In this document: one piece after another, positions 10,757-21,665 of the stretch | Layout of the letters: every line of letters begins with the position of its first letter | How positions within the stretch are numbered: the first letter of the stretch is position 1 | Origin: Gonocerus acuteangulatus | Lineage: Eukaryota > Arthropoda > Insecta > Hemiptera > Coreidae | Direction of reading: 5' to 3' | Assembly: GCA_946811695.1 (NCBI GenBank) | Contig: OX328130.1 | Location: 73,366,853-73,430,852, forward strand | Length of the DNA: 64,000 nt | The notes under the pieces: generated by a model | What the model was told of the DNA's origin: nothing | Databases searched by the model: none | Seen by the model: the letters and a program-made list of their open reading frames with translations, nothing else | Program-made: the position numbers and the translations under genes

Positions 10757-11326
10757 AGACCACTGATATAATATATATATTTATATCAGTGGTCATATTT
10801 GATATGAATTGGGGTCATATTTGATTATACATTGCATCGTATCAAGCTTAAACTAGCGAAAATCAGATTAGCTTTAAATCGAAAATCAGCCTAAAATCTA
10901 AATCGAAAATACAAATAACCTAGCTCCGAGCCAGTGGAACCTACCAAGTGATAGTTGGGCAAAAATCATTGACAGGAGTATTTGACATTCCTTGACCACG
11001 TGGCCGATCCAGACAATCGAAACATTCCCTTCCCTGATTTGGACCGTCCAACTGGAAGCTTGAAAGCCAATGTAAGAGCGATGCTAAACGAGTGAGGCGT
11101 CCTTGACCGTGGAGAAGGCGAGGCCTTCGCTATAAATAGTAGAACAGATGTTCTGCAGGCAATGCCATGGTTCCGCTTTCAGTCCGCAGTCCGCTAGAGG
11201 GCTCCTATCTCAGAAGGTCAGGAGTGGGGGTAGGTTGGAGGGTGGGGGTAAACTGCCTACTGCAGATCTACATAAACAAACAGATTATACAATAATCTAG
11301 GTTGTTGGTAACAGATTATGGTACAT
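10757..11326. other. Spacer, nothing recognised
   Basis: Slightly more GC-rich than its surroundings around 10920-11250; no open frame or repeat boundary could be supported. Confidence 0.35.
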
Positions 11327-11880
11327 AGCGTCAAAGCAGGTTAAAGAGTCGGGTCTCAGAGAACTGGATCATCACCGGGTCAGAGAGCTGGATCAAGGAG
11401 TCATATCAGTTTTTGCCAATATGGCGACTGACAAAAGGTCAAAACTAGAGTTTTGACATAACCTTTAGCGAGCGAAAACGCGTAGCACTTATAGTAGTAG
11501 CATAATTGCAATGAATTTCCGCTCGCTACGCTCGCTCAAGGTTATATCGAAACTCTAGTCGATCCAACTCGTTGATAATATAGATCAAGGATGGTTTTTC
11601 GTTGGATAATGGACTGATATACTATTCTGTTGTAGCCATATAAACTCGACATGACCATATAAACTGAAATCGCGTAACAACCAAAAAAAATTAACAATTG
11701 CGCGGGTAAATAAAGCACAAATGAATAGCGTTATAAAGACAAATGAAACAAGATGGTTACTATAAACACAATAGCCAATGCAATCTAGCCAATGAAATGA
11801 TGGTGATTGACCAATAGAAATGCGTTATCCATGATCCAGATCTCTGAACGAGATCCGCCTCTTTAACCTGCTTTGACGCT
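11327..11880. mobile_element. Short inverted-repeat element with about 48-bp ends
   Basis: AGCGTCAAAGCAGGTTAAAG starts at 11327 and its reverse complement ends at 11880; similarity runs about 48 bp inward (through GGATCAT). A second, smaller inverted pair lies inside: CTAGAGTTTTGACATAACC at 11445 and its diverged complement ending at 11558, with GAGCGAG motifs at both inner ends. No coding sequence; MITE-like. Confidence 0.6.
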
Positions 11881-12037
11881 AATACGCAAGTACCCAGCTT
11901 ATTCAATCTTCAATTAGTTTATATTGCTTTTTTATTGTGGAAACATTTTGGCTATAAGCCATTTTTAATTAATTATTATTTTGGAATATTCTCCATGAAT
12001 GCTGCTGTTGGTAAGCTATATCTGAGTAGTAATATGT

Positions 12038-12222
12038 TGTAGATCCTAAGTTGAAAACTAAGGTGTTCTAGGTCGTTGGTAACAGCTTATTAAGTCTTCA
12101 ATTATTCCATATTTTATATTACAAACATTTTAAAAGTTATATAACTTTTAGTAGTAAGTACTCAGAAGCTGTTACCAACTACCTAGAAAATATTAGTTTT
12201 CAACTTAGAATCCACACATATA
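12038..12222. repeat. Palindromic repeat, about 55-bp arms
   Basis: The segment GATCCTAAGTTGAAAACTAA through GTTGGTAACAGCTT near 12050-12090 is repeated inverted at about 12166-12220. The GTTGGTAACAG phrase also occurs near 11303, linking it to the element on its left. Confidence 0.6.
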
Positions 12223-12823
12223 ACTAATCAGATGGAGTTTACTTATTAGTACTCATCAATTATATTATATTTGATATTACAAACTTTTAATTATTTTATA
12301 TAACAAAATTGTAATGTATAATTTTATAAATTTTATAATGTATAAAATTATACAATATGCTTTCGAATTGATGGCCTATTCATATTATGATCATTTATTA
12401 AATTTGACAATTAAAAATTGCAATAACGTGCATTCATTAAATCACTGTACATAACACAGCCGATTATGTTCATAACAGTCGGTATACGACCAACCAGACT
12501 AAAAGGCCTTTTATTTAAGTTTGAAGGAAGTTTGCACCAAAAAAAAACAAAAAAAAACGCGTATTAGGTTGAAACCATTTTCCCCAGCTTGAAATTCTTA
12601 CTTACTAAGATGGGTAAATGATGGTGAGGTTGGGAAAGCAGTCGGCATTAAAAAAATTTTTTTTTTCAATTTTCATGAGTAATTTTTATAATATTTCCGG
12701 AGATATAGAATAATATCTTGATAAACGTTGAAATAGTCATACTTAGTGGTTTATACTTACGCCGATTGAATCGTAGTTTAATGACACCAAGAAGAAATTT
12801 TTACTTGATTTATTTCCATAGAT

Positions 12824-13518
12824 ATAGACGTTTCCGTGTTTTTTGTCTAAACGCTAGTGTTTTTTACCATTTTTATGCACAGAAAATTCAATTTAATTCT
12901 GATGACATTTTCGAAATAGGCATCAAATTTTTTTTTAAGGTCTCATGTATCTTCTGCAAACATTTCTTAAGCCAAATTCACAGCAGCCATCGAAACAAAT
13001 AACTTATCACGAAATAAAAGTTCTTTATTTTTAATGTTCCACTCTTAGGAAGATGGGACTCCCAGAAAAGAAAAGGAAGAGACCAAAAAAGGATGCTCAG
13101 CATAAGTAAATTGTGGTCAATTGAGACAAAAAATGAGACCAAAAAAGGATGCTCAGCATAAGTAAATTGTGGTCAATTGAGACAAAAAATGAGACCAAAA
13201 AAGGATGCTCAGCATAAGTAAATTGTGGTCAATTGAGACAAAAAAGGAGATCACCATCTACCAAACCAAAAAAATGATCGTGCAGGGCATAAAATATCAA
13301 AAATAAAAAGCCTTTACTTCGCGATAAGTTATTCTATTGAGTGGCTGCTGTGCATTTGGTTTAAGAAATTTTTGCGCTAAGTACCCATTAGATCTTACAG
13401 AATTTGATGCAGATTTTTAAAATGTCATCATAATTAAATTTTCGTTATGGCGTGACCGAAAAAAATGGACAAAAACAAGCGTTTAAACAAAGAAACACGG
13501 AAACGCCTACATCTAGGA

Positions 13519-13520
<2 letters not shown>
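12824..13520. mobile_element. Fold-back element with about 200-bp arms and a 56-bp repeat loop
   Basis: The arm 12824-13020 recurs inverted at 13308-13520 (phrases GATATAGACGTTTCCGTG, AAACGCT, AGCAGCCA, GATAAGTTATT). The loop holds three units of a 56-bp direct repeat starting near 13079, 13135 and 13191 (GGATGCTCAGCATAAGTAAA). The forward open frame across the left arm has no recognisable domain and is not called a gene. Confidence 0.65.
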
Positions 13521-13554
<34 letters not shown>

Positions 13555-13690
13555 ATTTAAACCACCATTATTTTCGTTCTCTAGGGGTTCTGAAACGTAA
13601 ACGTTTCTAGTCTGCACTTCCGGATTGCGTCATAAGGTCAACCTTATAAGCCGGGTTCTTCCCTATGGAGGGAGGGAGGAACCACGCTAA
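13521..13690 (+). mobile_element. (TA)n plus family-A 3' tail (A7)
   Basis: A (TA)n array at 13522-13550 is followed by TTCAAATTTAAACCACCATT and a tail ending GGAGGAACCACGCTAA, with one change in the terminal motif (CACG for CGCG). Confidence 0.7.
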
Positions 13691-14018
13691 TAAACATAAT
13701 AAAGTCTTCATCACAACTGTCCCTGAGGTGGCCTTTACATATCCCGCGTAAACTGATTTTAGGCGGGAACGAGACGAGCCTGGCGCCATGCAATCTGTTA
13801 CAGGCATCTATATATTCCCTTGAGTCGAATATGAAGCGGTTTGTTAGTGCCGGCTTCACGAGGCCGATGTAATTATAGTAACCTCAAGTAATGAGGACAG
13901 AACTCCGGATTTTTCCAATTTCAACACAAATTTACAATTTTTCCACCAATTTTTTTTCCAATTTATTTTTAGTAAAGCTAAAATTCATAAGAATTCAATG
14001 TCATGAATTTAATATATT

Positions 14019-14029
<11 letters not shown>
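13691..14029. other. Spacer, nothing secure
   Basis: A minus-strand frame at 13644-13859 overlaps it but shows no domain. The phrase AATTCAATGTCATGAATTTA near 13995 also occurs next to the LINE fragment at 39252. Confidence 0.3.
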
Positions 14030-14084
<55 letters not shown>

Positions 14085-14462
14085 AGTGTGTATGTATGTA
14101 TGTATATAGTCAACTATGGTCCGAGCTCAGGCCAAAATCGAAAAAAATATGTAAATAAGTAGAACTCAAAATAGGGGTCCGAGGAGGCATTTGCCGATTC
14201 TGCAATCACTTGCAGATATAAGGACATCGCCTAAACGACAAAACGACGACATCCTAAAACAATCCTTAATAAATTTATCAGGATCTCTATTTAGTTCGCG
14301 AGGTACACCAAAACAGCTGCGTTGCCGATCCCTAATCATCGGGTGAACCCAGAACTTGCGGGGTTTTATTTTTTGACACCACCGCAACACAAATGCATCA
14401 TCGTCTAAATCGTCTAAATCAATCACGAAACCGATAGAAAACAGTTTATTCTGTGCGCACGC

Positions 14463-14585
14463 TTTTAGCACTTTCCTCCGAAGGAAAGTAGCTATTGAGG
14501 TTGGACTCATGACGGAATTTTCAAAAAATTTCTTCAAATCTTTATCGATCCTACCTAGTAGACACCGAAAATGACCCCCGTTAAA

Positions 14586-14635
<50 letters not shown>

Positions 14636-15797
14636 CTGTTAACACGATAGCGGCCAGAGTTTTTGTTTTTTCGTCACGAAACTTGGTATATAGCATTCAA
14701 TTAGCAAACGATTGAACGAGTTCGTTAACCACCAAAATCGGTCTACACACTAATTTGACTATGTCAGCCGTAATATTTGTTATATTTCAACGAAACTTGG
14801 TATTCGTAGTGGTAATATAGAGAGAAAAGTGAGATATAAAAATGAACTAAATCGGTTAATAAGGAGGGGGGGTTTACTCCGGGCCGACAATACCAATTCG
14901 CCACTACCAGCCGTGATTTTAGGTATATTTCGACGAAACTCTGTATTCATAGTGGTAATCTACAGGTAAATATGTGTTGTAAAAATAAACTAAATCGGTT
15001 CATTAGGAGGGGGGTTTACTCCAGACCCACAATACCAATTCGCCACTACCAGCCGTGATTTTAGGTATATTTCGACGAAACTCTGTATTCATAGTGGTAA
15101 TCTACAGGTAAATATGTGTTGTAAAAATAAACTAAATCGGTTCATTAGGAGGGGGGTTTACTCCAGACCCACAATACCAATTCGCCACTACCAACCGTGA
15201 TTTTTGGTATATTTCGACGAAACTCGGTATTCGTAGTGGTAATCTACAGGTAAATATGTGTTGTAAAAAAAAACTAAATCGTTCATTAGGAGGGGGGTTT
15301 ACTCCGGACCCAAATTACTAATATACTCATACTGGTCGTAATTTCTGCTGTATTGTAACGAAACGCGGTATACGTCGTGGGTAACTCATGAGAAAGAAGT
15401 GTTGTAAAAATGAGCTGAATCGGTCAATCGGAAAGCGGGGGTTTAATATGTAATATATTTCAATAGAAAAGCCCGCCTGACATAGGTTCACAAAGCCGCC
15501 GCAAGGAGCGCTTTCTACTACTAGAGTGACTGTATCCTGTTCCTGCGTTAGATCAAAATAGGATAACATGAGGTTTTTTGTATTTATTACGTAGTGTAAT
15601 AGGTACCATGTGTAAACATAACTCTGGAAGCAAATTAATAATTGATCAGTTACTCATTACAAATTTAAAAGAGAACTATTCATGTTTTTATTTTATTTAT
15701 GTAAGATATTTTAAGCAAATTGTTCTGGAAAGCAGTCTACACTACCCAAATTCTGAGGAAAGTGCTTAGTTATGCAGCTCCTGCGTGACAGACTTTT
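14463..15797 (-). mobile_element. Family-B Helentron/HINE-like element B2 with 142-bp internal repeats
   Basis: On the minus strand the 5' end near 15797 reads GTCTGTCACGCAGGAGCTGC, then AAGCACTTTCCTC. The 3' end at 14463 is the ACTTTCCT/AGGAAAGT hairpin plus GCTAAAA. A (TA)n array lies at 14590-14629. The middle carries about four direct repeats of 142 bp (GTTTACTCC at 14872, 15014, 15156 and 15297), each including CAATTCGCCACTACC and TTTCGACGAAAC. Internal tandem repeats are a known trait of Helentron-derived DINE-1 elements. Long frames across it are by-products of the repeats. Confidence 0.75.
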
Positions 15798-16729
15798 TTA
15801 GTATATGTACTGCGCTAGTACTGTGCTCGCTTTAATAAAATAGCTTTCATGAGACCAGTTTCTTCGGCGAGCACAGGACCTAACTGTTAATGGCAGTTGT
15901 TCAGAAATGTATGAGCATTTCGCTTTTGTTCCGGTACTCCAGTAAATAAATAAATAAGTAAATGAATTTTAGCCAAAGCACAGTCTAAAATGGAGGACAT
16001 TTAATTCGGAAGTGATGATGAACCTGATGAATAACCTGATGAATAAGTAGTCAGAAAATAATCTCCTACAATTAGAGAAACAAGAAATGCGGTTAATACA
16101 CTATTGGACCTTCTTGGCAACCTGTTAGAACATCGATCACCACATGTTCACACACCTAAGGAACATTATAAAAGTGATTATGATGAAAAGGGAGAGCAAT
16201 GTCCAAAAAATGACTGAAGATTATTTTACAGGCAAAGTTACTTATGTCTTTGACAAAGTTTATGTAAATTATTATAACTCCTATTTTTTGTTCATTTTAA
16301 ATCCAGGTAATTCGAAGTGTAATCGGGATGAATCGATGTTCTGTTAGTCGGCTGTAGGTAAGTCGAACCATTTTTTAAGATTGATTTATTGAGAGTTGAG
16401 TTTATATCAGTCGTTGTTATTATCACATCAATACACGAGGAATTTAAATTTTTATAGCTATGTATATAAAGCTCCTGACAGCTCAATTTCTGGTGAAATA
16501 ATTGTGTTAGTCATTTTCCTTGATTTATCCCTAAAAAGATGTTAGAAATATTTAAAAAGAAAACACTGAAATCTTGAGCGTCAAACCTAATAAACATTTG
16601 AAGAGCCAGGGGGAAAACGATGAATGTAACTTTTTTAAGGAAATGTACATTTCTGTGGCATCTACTAGCCTTATAAGAGTATTATCAGCCTGCAAAACCT
16701 TACGGTCGAGAAACAATGAGAAGAACCCT
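15798..16729. other. Spacer, nothing recognised
   Basis: Contains an (AAAT)n-like tract near 15945 of the kind that ends LINE or SINE copies, but no attached element could be identified. Confidence 0.35.
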
Positions 16730-17966
16730 AAAAAGTCCGACTCGCAGGAGCTGCGTCATCTTAGCGCGGTTACGTACATCTCGAAGAAATGGAATAGATT
16801 AGCATCACAAATCACAGGAAACTGACAGTAGCCAACTTACACAGAAGCGGATAATTCTTAATCTGTATACGTCAATACAATTATGTACTGAAAACCTACT
16901 TACTCTTTGACTACTGCTGAGAAGGCTCTTTTCTAAACAATCAAATATTCGTTGTCATTTTAAGTATCTTGTTTTACTAGCAAATTCGTTTTACTGTTAT
17001 AATCAACTGTAAATATGTGCTTCATGGGGAATAAAATTCCATTCTTTCGAGGGTTAAATCTGTCTATAAAATAAGAAATAACAATAACTTCAGATGGAGG
17101 CTATGAGGAAGGTTATACAGATAGGAGAATTCAAAACAAACTAATGCATACGTCATCATGATTAGCCACAGCCATCTTGATAACCACAGCCACTTCAAAC
17201 TTATTACCGTTACCTTTCACAGTTTCTTAGCTTATATTACTGCAGTACTAATTTTAATGATAAATGCAATTTAAAACAAAAAACAACCAATAAAAAAGTG
17301 AGATAAAAAAAAAAGAAAAACTCTTTCAAAACAACAAAACAAACACTTTTTATGTTTTAAGCGCTTATATCTCTGATTGACGTTGCCCTATCGAATATTG
17401 CTTATAACCTTTTTTGTAGAGAATTTAGTAAGCATTCGGATGTTCAACTTCCACTTACAACGATTTCCTAACCGTTATCGAGATATTTACGAAAAATGTA
17501 TGAAGATCCGAAAACTTTTCATGTCTATTAATAAAATAATTTTTTTCGCATACTTCCTTAAATTAAATATAACCAAAATTTAAATATATTAGTTGAGATT
17601 AATTTCCAAGATGTAGAAAATATTTCAATTGAATCCCGCGATTCTAAGTGCCCACAAAAAAATAATGACTTACAAAAACATTGAATCCACTTTTCTCAGA
17701 ATCGGTTACAGATATCGCCTGAACAATGGTTTCATTCGTTTTCCTATGTTAAGAAACCTATAAAACAAGTACCTGCAAGCATACGAACTCAAAAACGTAA
17801 GCGTTACGATTTTTTCTTGCGCGAATTTCGCCCCAAACACTATCTTTCCGTGGGCGGATTCTCTTGGTTAACGAACTTGACCTTTCAAATGAGAAGACAG
17901 ATTTTTGTAACAAATTTCATTAAAATGGGGCCATTTTTGAGCTCGCTAGAGCGCGAACAGACAAGC

Positions 17967-18003
<37 letters not shown>

Positions 18004-18056
18004 CAAATTTGAACCACCTATATTTTCGTGATCTATGGGGTCTGAAACGAGAAAGA
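16730..18056 (+). mobile_element. Family-A element A5, 3' truncated
   Basis: The 5' end is AAAAAGTCCGACTCGCAGGA with inner TTAGCGCGG. Content follows A2 in order. The (TA)n array is at 17966-18002, then ACAAATTTGAACCACC. The tail breaks off at about 18056 before the hairpin. Confidence 0.7.
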
Positions 18057-18089
18057 TACGCGCAGTATGTGTGACCAAGAGGAACTTTT

Positions 18090-18232
18090 AAAAATCTTTA
18101 CAGTGGGCCAGTTCAAATTCCTGAGCCCAAGTTCAATGATTTGCAACACCTTAAACAGTTTTTAATTAAACCAGCTTCAAAACGAGCTTCTATGAAAACT
18201 TGTCGCAAACATCCACTAAAAATAACGTAAAG
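18090..18232 (+). pseudogene. Short coding-like stretch, unidentified
   Basis: One frame reads LYSGPVQIPEPKFNDLQHL and then KQFLIKPASKRAS before a TAA at 18229. The wording resembles a small exon or a fragment of a transposon-encoded protein, but I cannot name the family. It directly follows the truncated end of A5. Confidence 0.25.
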
Positions 18233-18893
18233 AAGATTAGAAGTTGAAGGTAAACATATATTAATGTGTTATCTGAGGAAAAAATACTTTATTACATTTT
18301 TTTAATGAAAAAATCTCTTAATTTTTCCATTTTTTTTTTATTTATTTATTTATTTTATAGAAAATATCCGCATTTTTTGAAGCTTGCTTGCTTAATTGCA
18401 AGTATTTGTACCTTGAACTGCCCAAACAAAATTATTTTATTTAATTCCGAACACCAGTGGGAGTAAAATAATAAAAATAAAATCTGTTAGTATTTTAAAT
18501 ATAGTAAATTCCCCCCCCCCTCCTGGCCTTTCATGTGTCAATTAATAGAAAATAAAATATTATTTGACCACAGTTAAGAATTGGGAAAATTGAAGCGTTA
18601 AAAATGTGATTGTCAGGTAAATTTGTAGGGTTGGGGGGCCGCAACATGTCCGTGAAAAAAAATTAGATTTACAATTGAAGAGCATTTGTTTAAACAACAT
18701 TAATTGCCTTTATTTGAAAGGTAAATTCGTTTTGCAAATAAAAACAATAATCGTCCGAGGGAATTTAACAGTTTGTTTTGTAAAGTTGGAGCCTTTGTTT
18801 GTTCTCCGTTTTAGCACGTTAATATTGAGGTTACACACGTGAGAGAATTTTTTTTTGTTTACCAATTCTTCGAAATGACCAAACATTATAATT

Positions 18894-18896
<3 letters not shown>
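18233..18896. other. AT-rich spacer
   Basis: Nothing recognised; contains a C10 run near 18511. Confidence 0.4.

Positions 18897-18958
<62 letters not shown>
18897..18958. repeat. (CT)n microsatellite
   Basis: About 30 perfect CT units. Confidence 0.98.
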
Positions 18959-18961
<3 letters not shown>

Positions 18962-19585
18962 ATTTGTGTGAATTGTAATTTATGATATATTTCTAGTTAA
19001 ATTAGATTAATTCAGTTACACGAAGCAACAGAAATTGGAAGCTACGCAGCTCTCTTGAATGTATTTTTAAAAATGTTAAAATACAACATTTCATGAAATT
19101 GCAAGGGTTCAGGGCGCAACTAGGCCAAGTACATTTTTGGCATTTTATCTTGTAATAGGATTGAAGAGTATTACTAAAATGGCTCTTTTCAGTGCTACAG
19201 GAGACTAAGTCCTAACTTCATTATTTTGCCACTTGTAGCAGTTCTTGCAACACATCTGGAAGTCACTATTATTTGTTTTAAAAGCACGAGTAAGCCAAGT
19301 CCAAGTTATAACTATTTTTTAAACAAAACTATACATAAATAATGTCAGTGGTTTATAAAGTAAAGATCAGTGTTTAAGTTCAATTATTTTTACGAGTTAT
19401 ACTGTTTAAAGGGGTTAAAAAACATCTATGCAATTAAAAAGCAAAATACGCATTTTCTGAAAACTGTATAACATGAACTTGGTCTAGTTGTGCTCTAAAC
19501 CCTCCATATAAAATTTTAAATGTATATTTATGCTTCAATAAGTAATTTATATAATATATTTATTCTATTAATAATAATAATAATG

Positions 19586-19660
19586 AGTTGGGATTCGGCT
19601 AAGAAAACATCAATACGATTTTTGTAAATTTCTGTATTAAGTACATTACGGCTACTCTAT
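19586..19660. repeat. Partial copy of a PLE-associated tail
   Basis: GTTGGGATTCGGCTAA, AATACGATTTTTGT and CGGCTACTCT recur in the same order at about 45908-46042, next to the tandem hammerhead-like units. Here the motif itself is lost. Confidence 0.5.
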
Positions 19661-19704
19661 CTACTAAGCAGAATTAATAACCAAAATAGTTAAACCAATA
19701 AAGA

Positions 19705-20068
19705 AAGATGATAGATCTACAGATAAGATGATAGATCTACAGATAAGATGATAGATCTACAGATAAGATGATAGATCTACAGATAAGATGATAGATCTAC
19801 AGATAAGATGATAGATCTACAGATAAGATGATAGATCTACAGATAAGATGATAGATCTACAGATAAGATGATAGATCTACAGGTAAGATGATAGATCTAC
19901 AGATAAGATGATAGATCTAAAGATAAGATGATAGATCTACAGATAAGATGATAGATCTACAGATAAGATGATAGATCTACAGATAAGATGATAGATCTAC
20001 AGATAAGATGATAGATCTACAGATAAGATGATAGATCTACAGAGAAGATGATAGATCTGCAGATAAGT
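19705..20068 (+). repeat. 20-bp satellite, about 18 units
   Basis: Unit AGATGATAGATCTACAGATA repeated about 18 times with very few substitutions, so recently expanded or homogenised. It shares TCTACAGAT and the 20-bp period with the array at 36230-37246. Confidence 0.97.
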
Positions 20069-20656
20069 GAACAATAATTGTTTTCCTAGAACTTAGTTCA
20101 GAGTATGGACAGATAATCAAAGACATAAGATATGAAATAAGTACTAATGAACAGACAATAATAATATTTTTAATCATTAATAATAACTAAGAGAAACAAC
20201 CAAATGCCAAGAATAAAGAGGAAGGAAAACAGAAAGCAGAGAAAGAAAAGAAGATTTTTAAGCCAAATGGAAAGAAGAATATGATAGACTCCAGAATTGA
20301 TTGTACTAAACACACCAAACTTCTAAATCAAGGAAGACTAAATCAGTTACTTTAAATTAATCCTAATCAGAACCTGATTGTTGTATATTACCACTCACTT
20401 TCTAAAAAGTATTTGCTATTATTAAATTGCTTTTTCTTGGATTATCATGCAAGTTGTTTATTTTTTTTAATGTTTCATATTTTCTTTCTTGGAATTTTTC
20501 TTTTTTTAACAACCTTTGTTTTTTACATTTATTGTCATTTTTATATATTCTAGCAATTTAATTTTTGTATTCATGAATTGAGCAAGTCGTCTTAGTTACG
20601 AATGCTCTTTAATAAATAAATAAATAAGATACTACATACCGATGAGAGCCGGGAGG
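20069..20656. other. AT-rich spacer ending in an (AAAT)n tract
   Basis: AATAAATAAATAAATAAG near 20612 looks like a LINE or SINE tail; the body was not recognised. Confidence 0.35.
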
Positions 20657-21074
20657 CAGAGATGGGCAGATTCGTATTCGTAAATCCGAATCCGAATTTG
20701 ATTCACAGCACCTTGCCGTGTAAATCCGAATACGAATACATTCGTATTTAAAAGTGTGAATCCGAATGGATTCATATTTGCAAGTGTGAATCCGAATCCG
20801 AAATTTGGATTCACATACATGAATCCGAATCCGAATCCGAATCTAATCGGATTCACACATATGAATCCGAATCCATTCGGATTCACATCTATGAATACGA
20901 ATCCATTCGGATTCACATCTATGAATACGAATCCATTTGGATTCACATCTATAAATACGAATCCATTCGGATTCACAGTTGGATTCACTGAAAATTTCAA
21001 TTCAAAAGGCCTATATAAATAAATAAATGCCTATCTGTACCTCACTACAGGTCGTGTATTGAGTGTTAGCGTAT
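20657..21074. repeat. Left terminal inverted repeat of hAT element
   Basis: Starts CAGAGATGGGCAGA and ends TTGAGTGTTAGCG. Internal units alternate ATTCACATCTATGAATACGA and ATCCATTCGG. Arrays of short palindromic motifs in subterminal regions are known transposase binding sites in hAT elements. Confidence 0.85.
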
Positions 21075-21232
21075 TTTCTTATATATTTTCGTATATTTAT
21101 TAGCGTCAAACTAATTAATTGACCCGAAAATTAATATGAACAATTTCCTACTATTTGGAGCCCCAAGTCGTACATTCTGCCGAGAAATGTAGCCACCATG
21201 AAACGGGATAGTTCTTCCTCTCCTCCATAGCC

Positions 21233-21265
21233 CTGAAGAAGGCTTACATGTCAAACCGAAACGTT
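21233..21265 (+). ncRNA. Hammerhead-like core
   Basis: CTGAAGA, an imperfect stem (GGCTT with AAACC), GAAA, then CGTT. ACGT, counting the last A of GAAA, is self-complementary (minimal stem III); flanking GCC and GGC could form a short stem I. It lies in non-coding sequence inside the hAT element. Confidence 0.45.
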
Positions 21266-21323
21266 GGCATAAATAAACTCAATTTAACTATGAAATGTAG
21301 TTTTTATTGAATCAAAATATGGA

Positions 21324-21380
21324 ATTGTGATTTCTTAAGATTCTCACGTACACAAAAGTGTCAACACCACACAGCAACAT
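21324..21380 (+). repeat. 57-bp direct repeat, copy 1 (copy 2 at 23878-23934)
   Basis: Shared wording from ATTGTGATTTCTTAAG to ACACAGCAACAT with one or two differences. The copies lie on the 3' and 5' sides of the minus-strand transposase and share orientation, suggesting a duplication that joined two element copies. Confidence 0.75.
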
Positions 21381-21665
21381 CACATGAATAAGAGCGAGGA
21401 TTTATACGGTAATATTTATATGGTTTTGTAATTCTGCGAACGCTTGGAACTATTTTAATTTAATATAGAGTCTTTTGTAGGGTTAAATGAGATCATAAGG
21501 CTGTATCTGTTGAATATGTTTATTTATAATTGAAATTAAAATAATTCAATTCAAATAAATTAAGCAAACTATCTAAATAATATATAATACAAAAATGTTG
21601 AAACTTGAAAAAATAAAGAAAGGAAAAGTCACTGAATAAGGAAAATTAATTGATTGTTTCTATTA

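Noticed and set aside
12718..13002. 94-codon frame as a gene
   Set aside because: Lies in an inverted arm of a fold-back element, no domain, low-complexity Phe/Tyr content.
13644..13859. Possible LINE ORF fragment on the minus strand
   Set aside because: Some wording (C-N-R-L-H-G-A-R-L) is suggestive but no diagnostic RT or nuclease motif is visible.
20632..21022. Asn-Pro-Asn-Gly-Phe repeat proteins in both strands (also 25734-26061)
   Set aside because: By-product of the GAATCCGAATGGATTC motif array in hAT terminal repeats.
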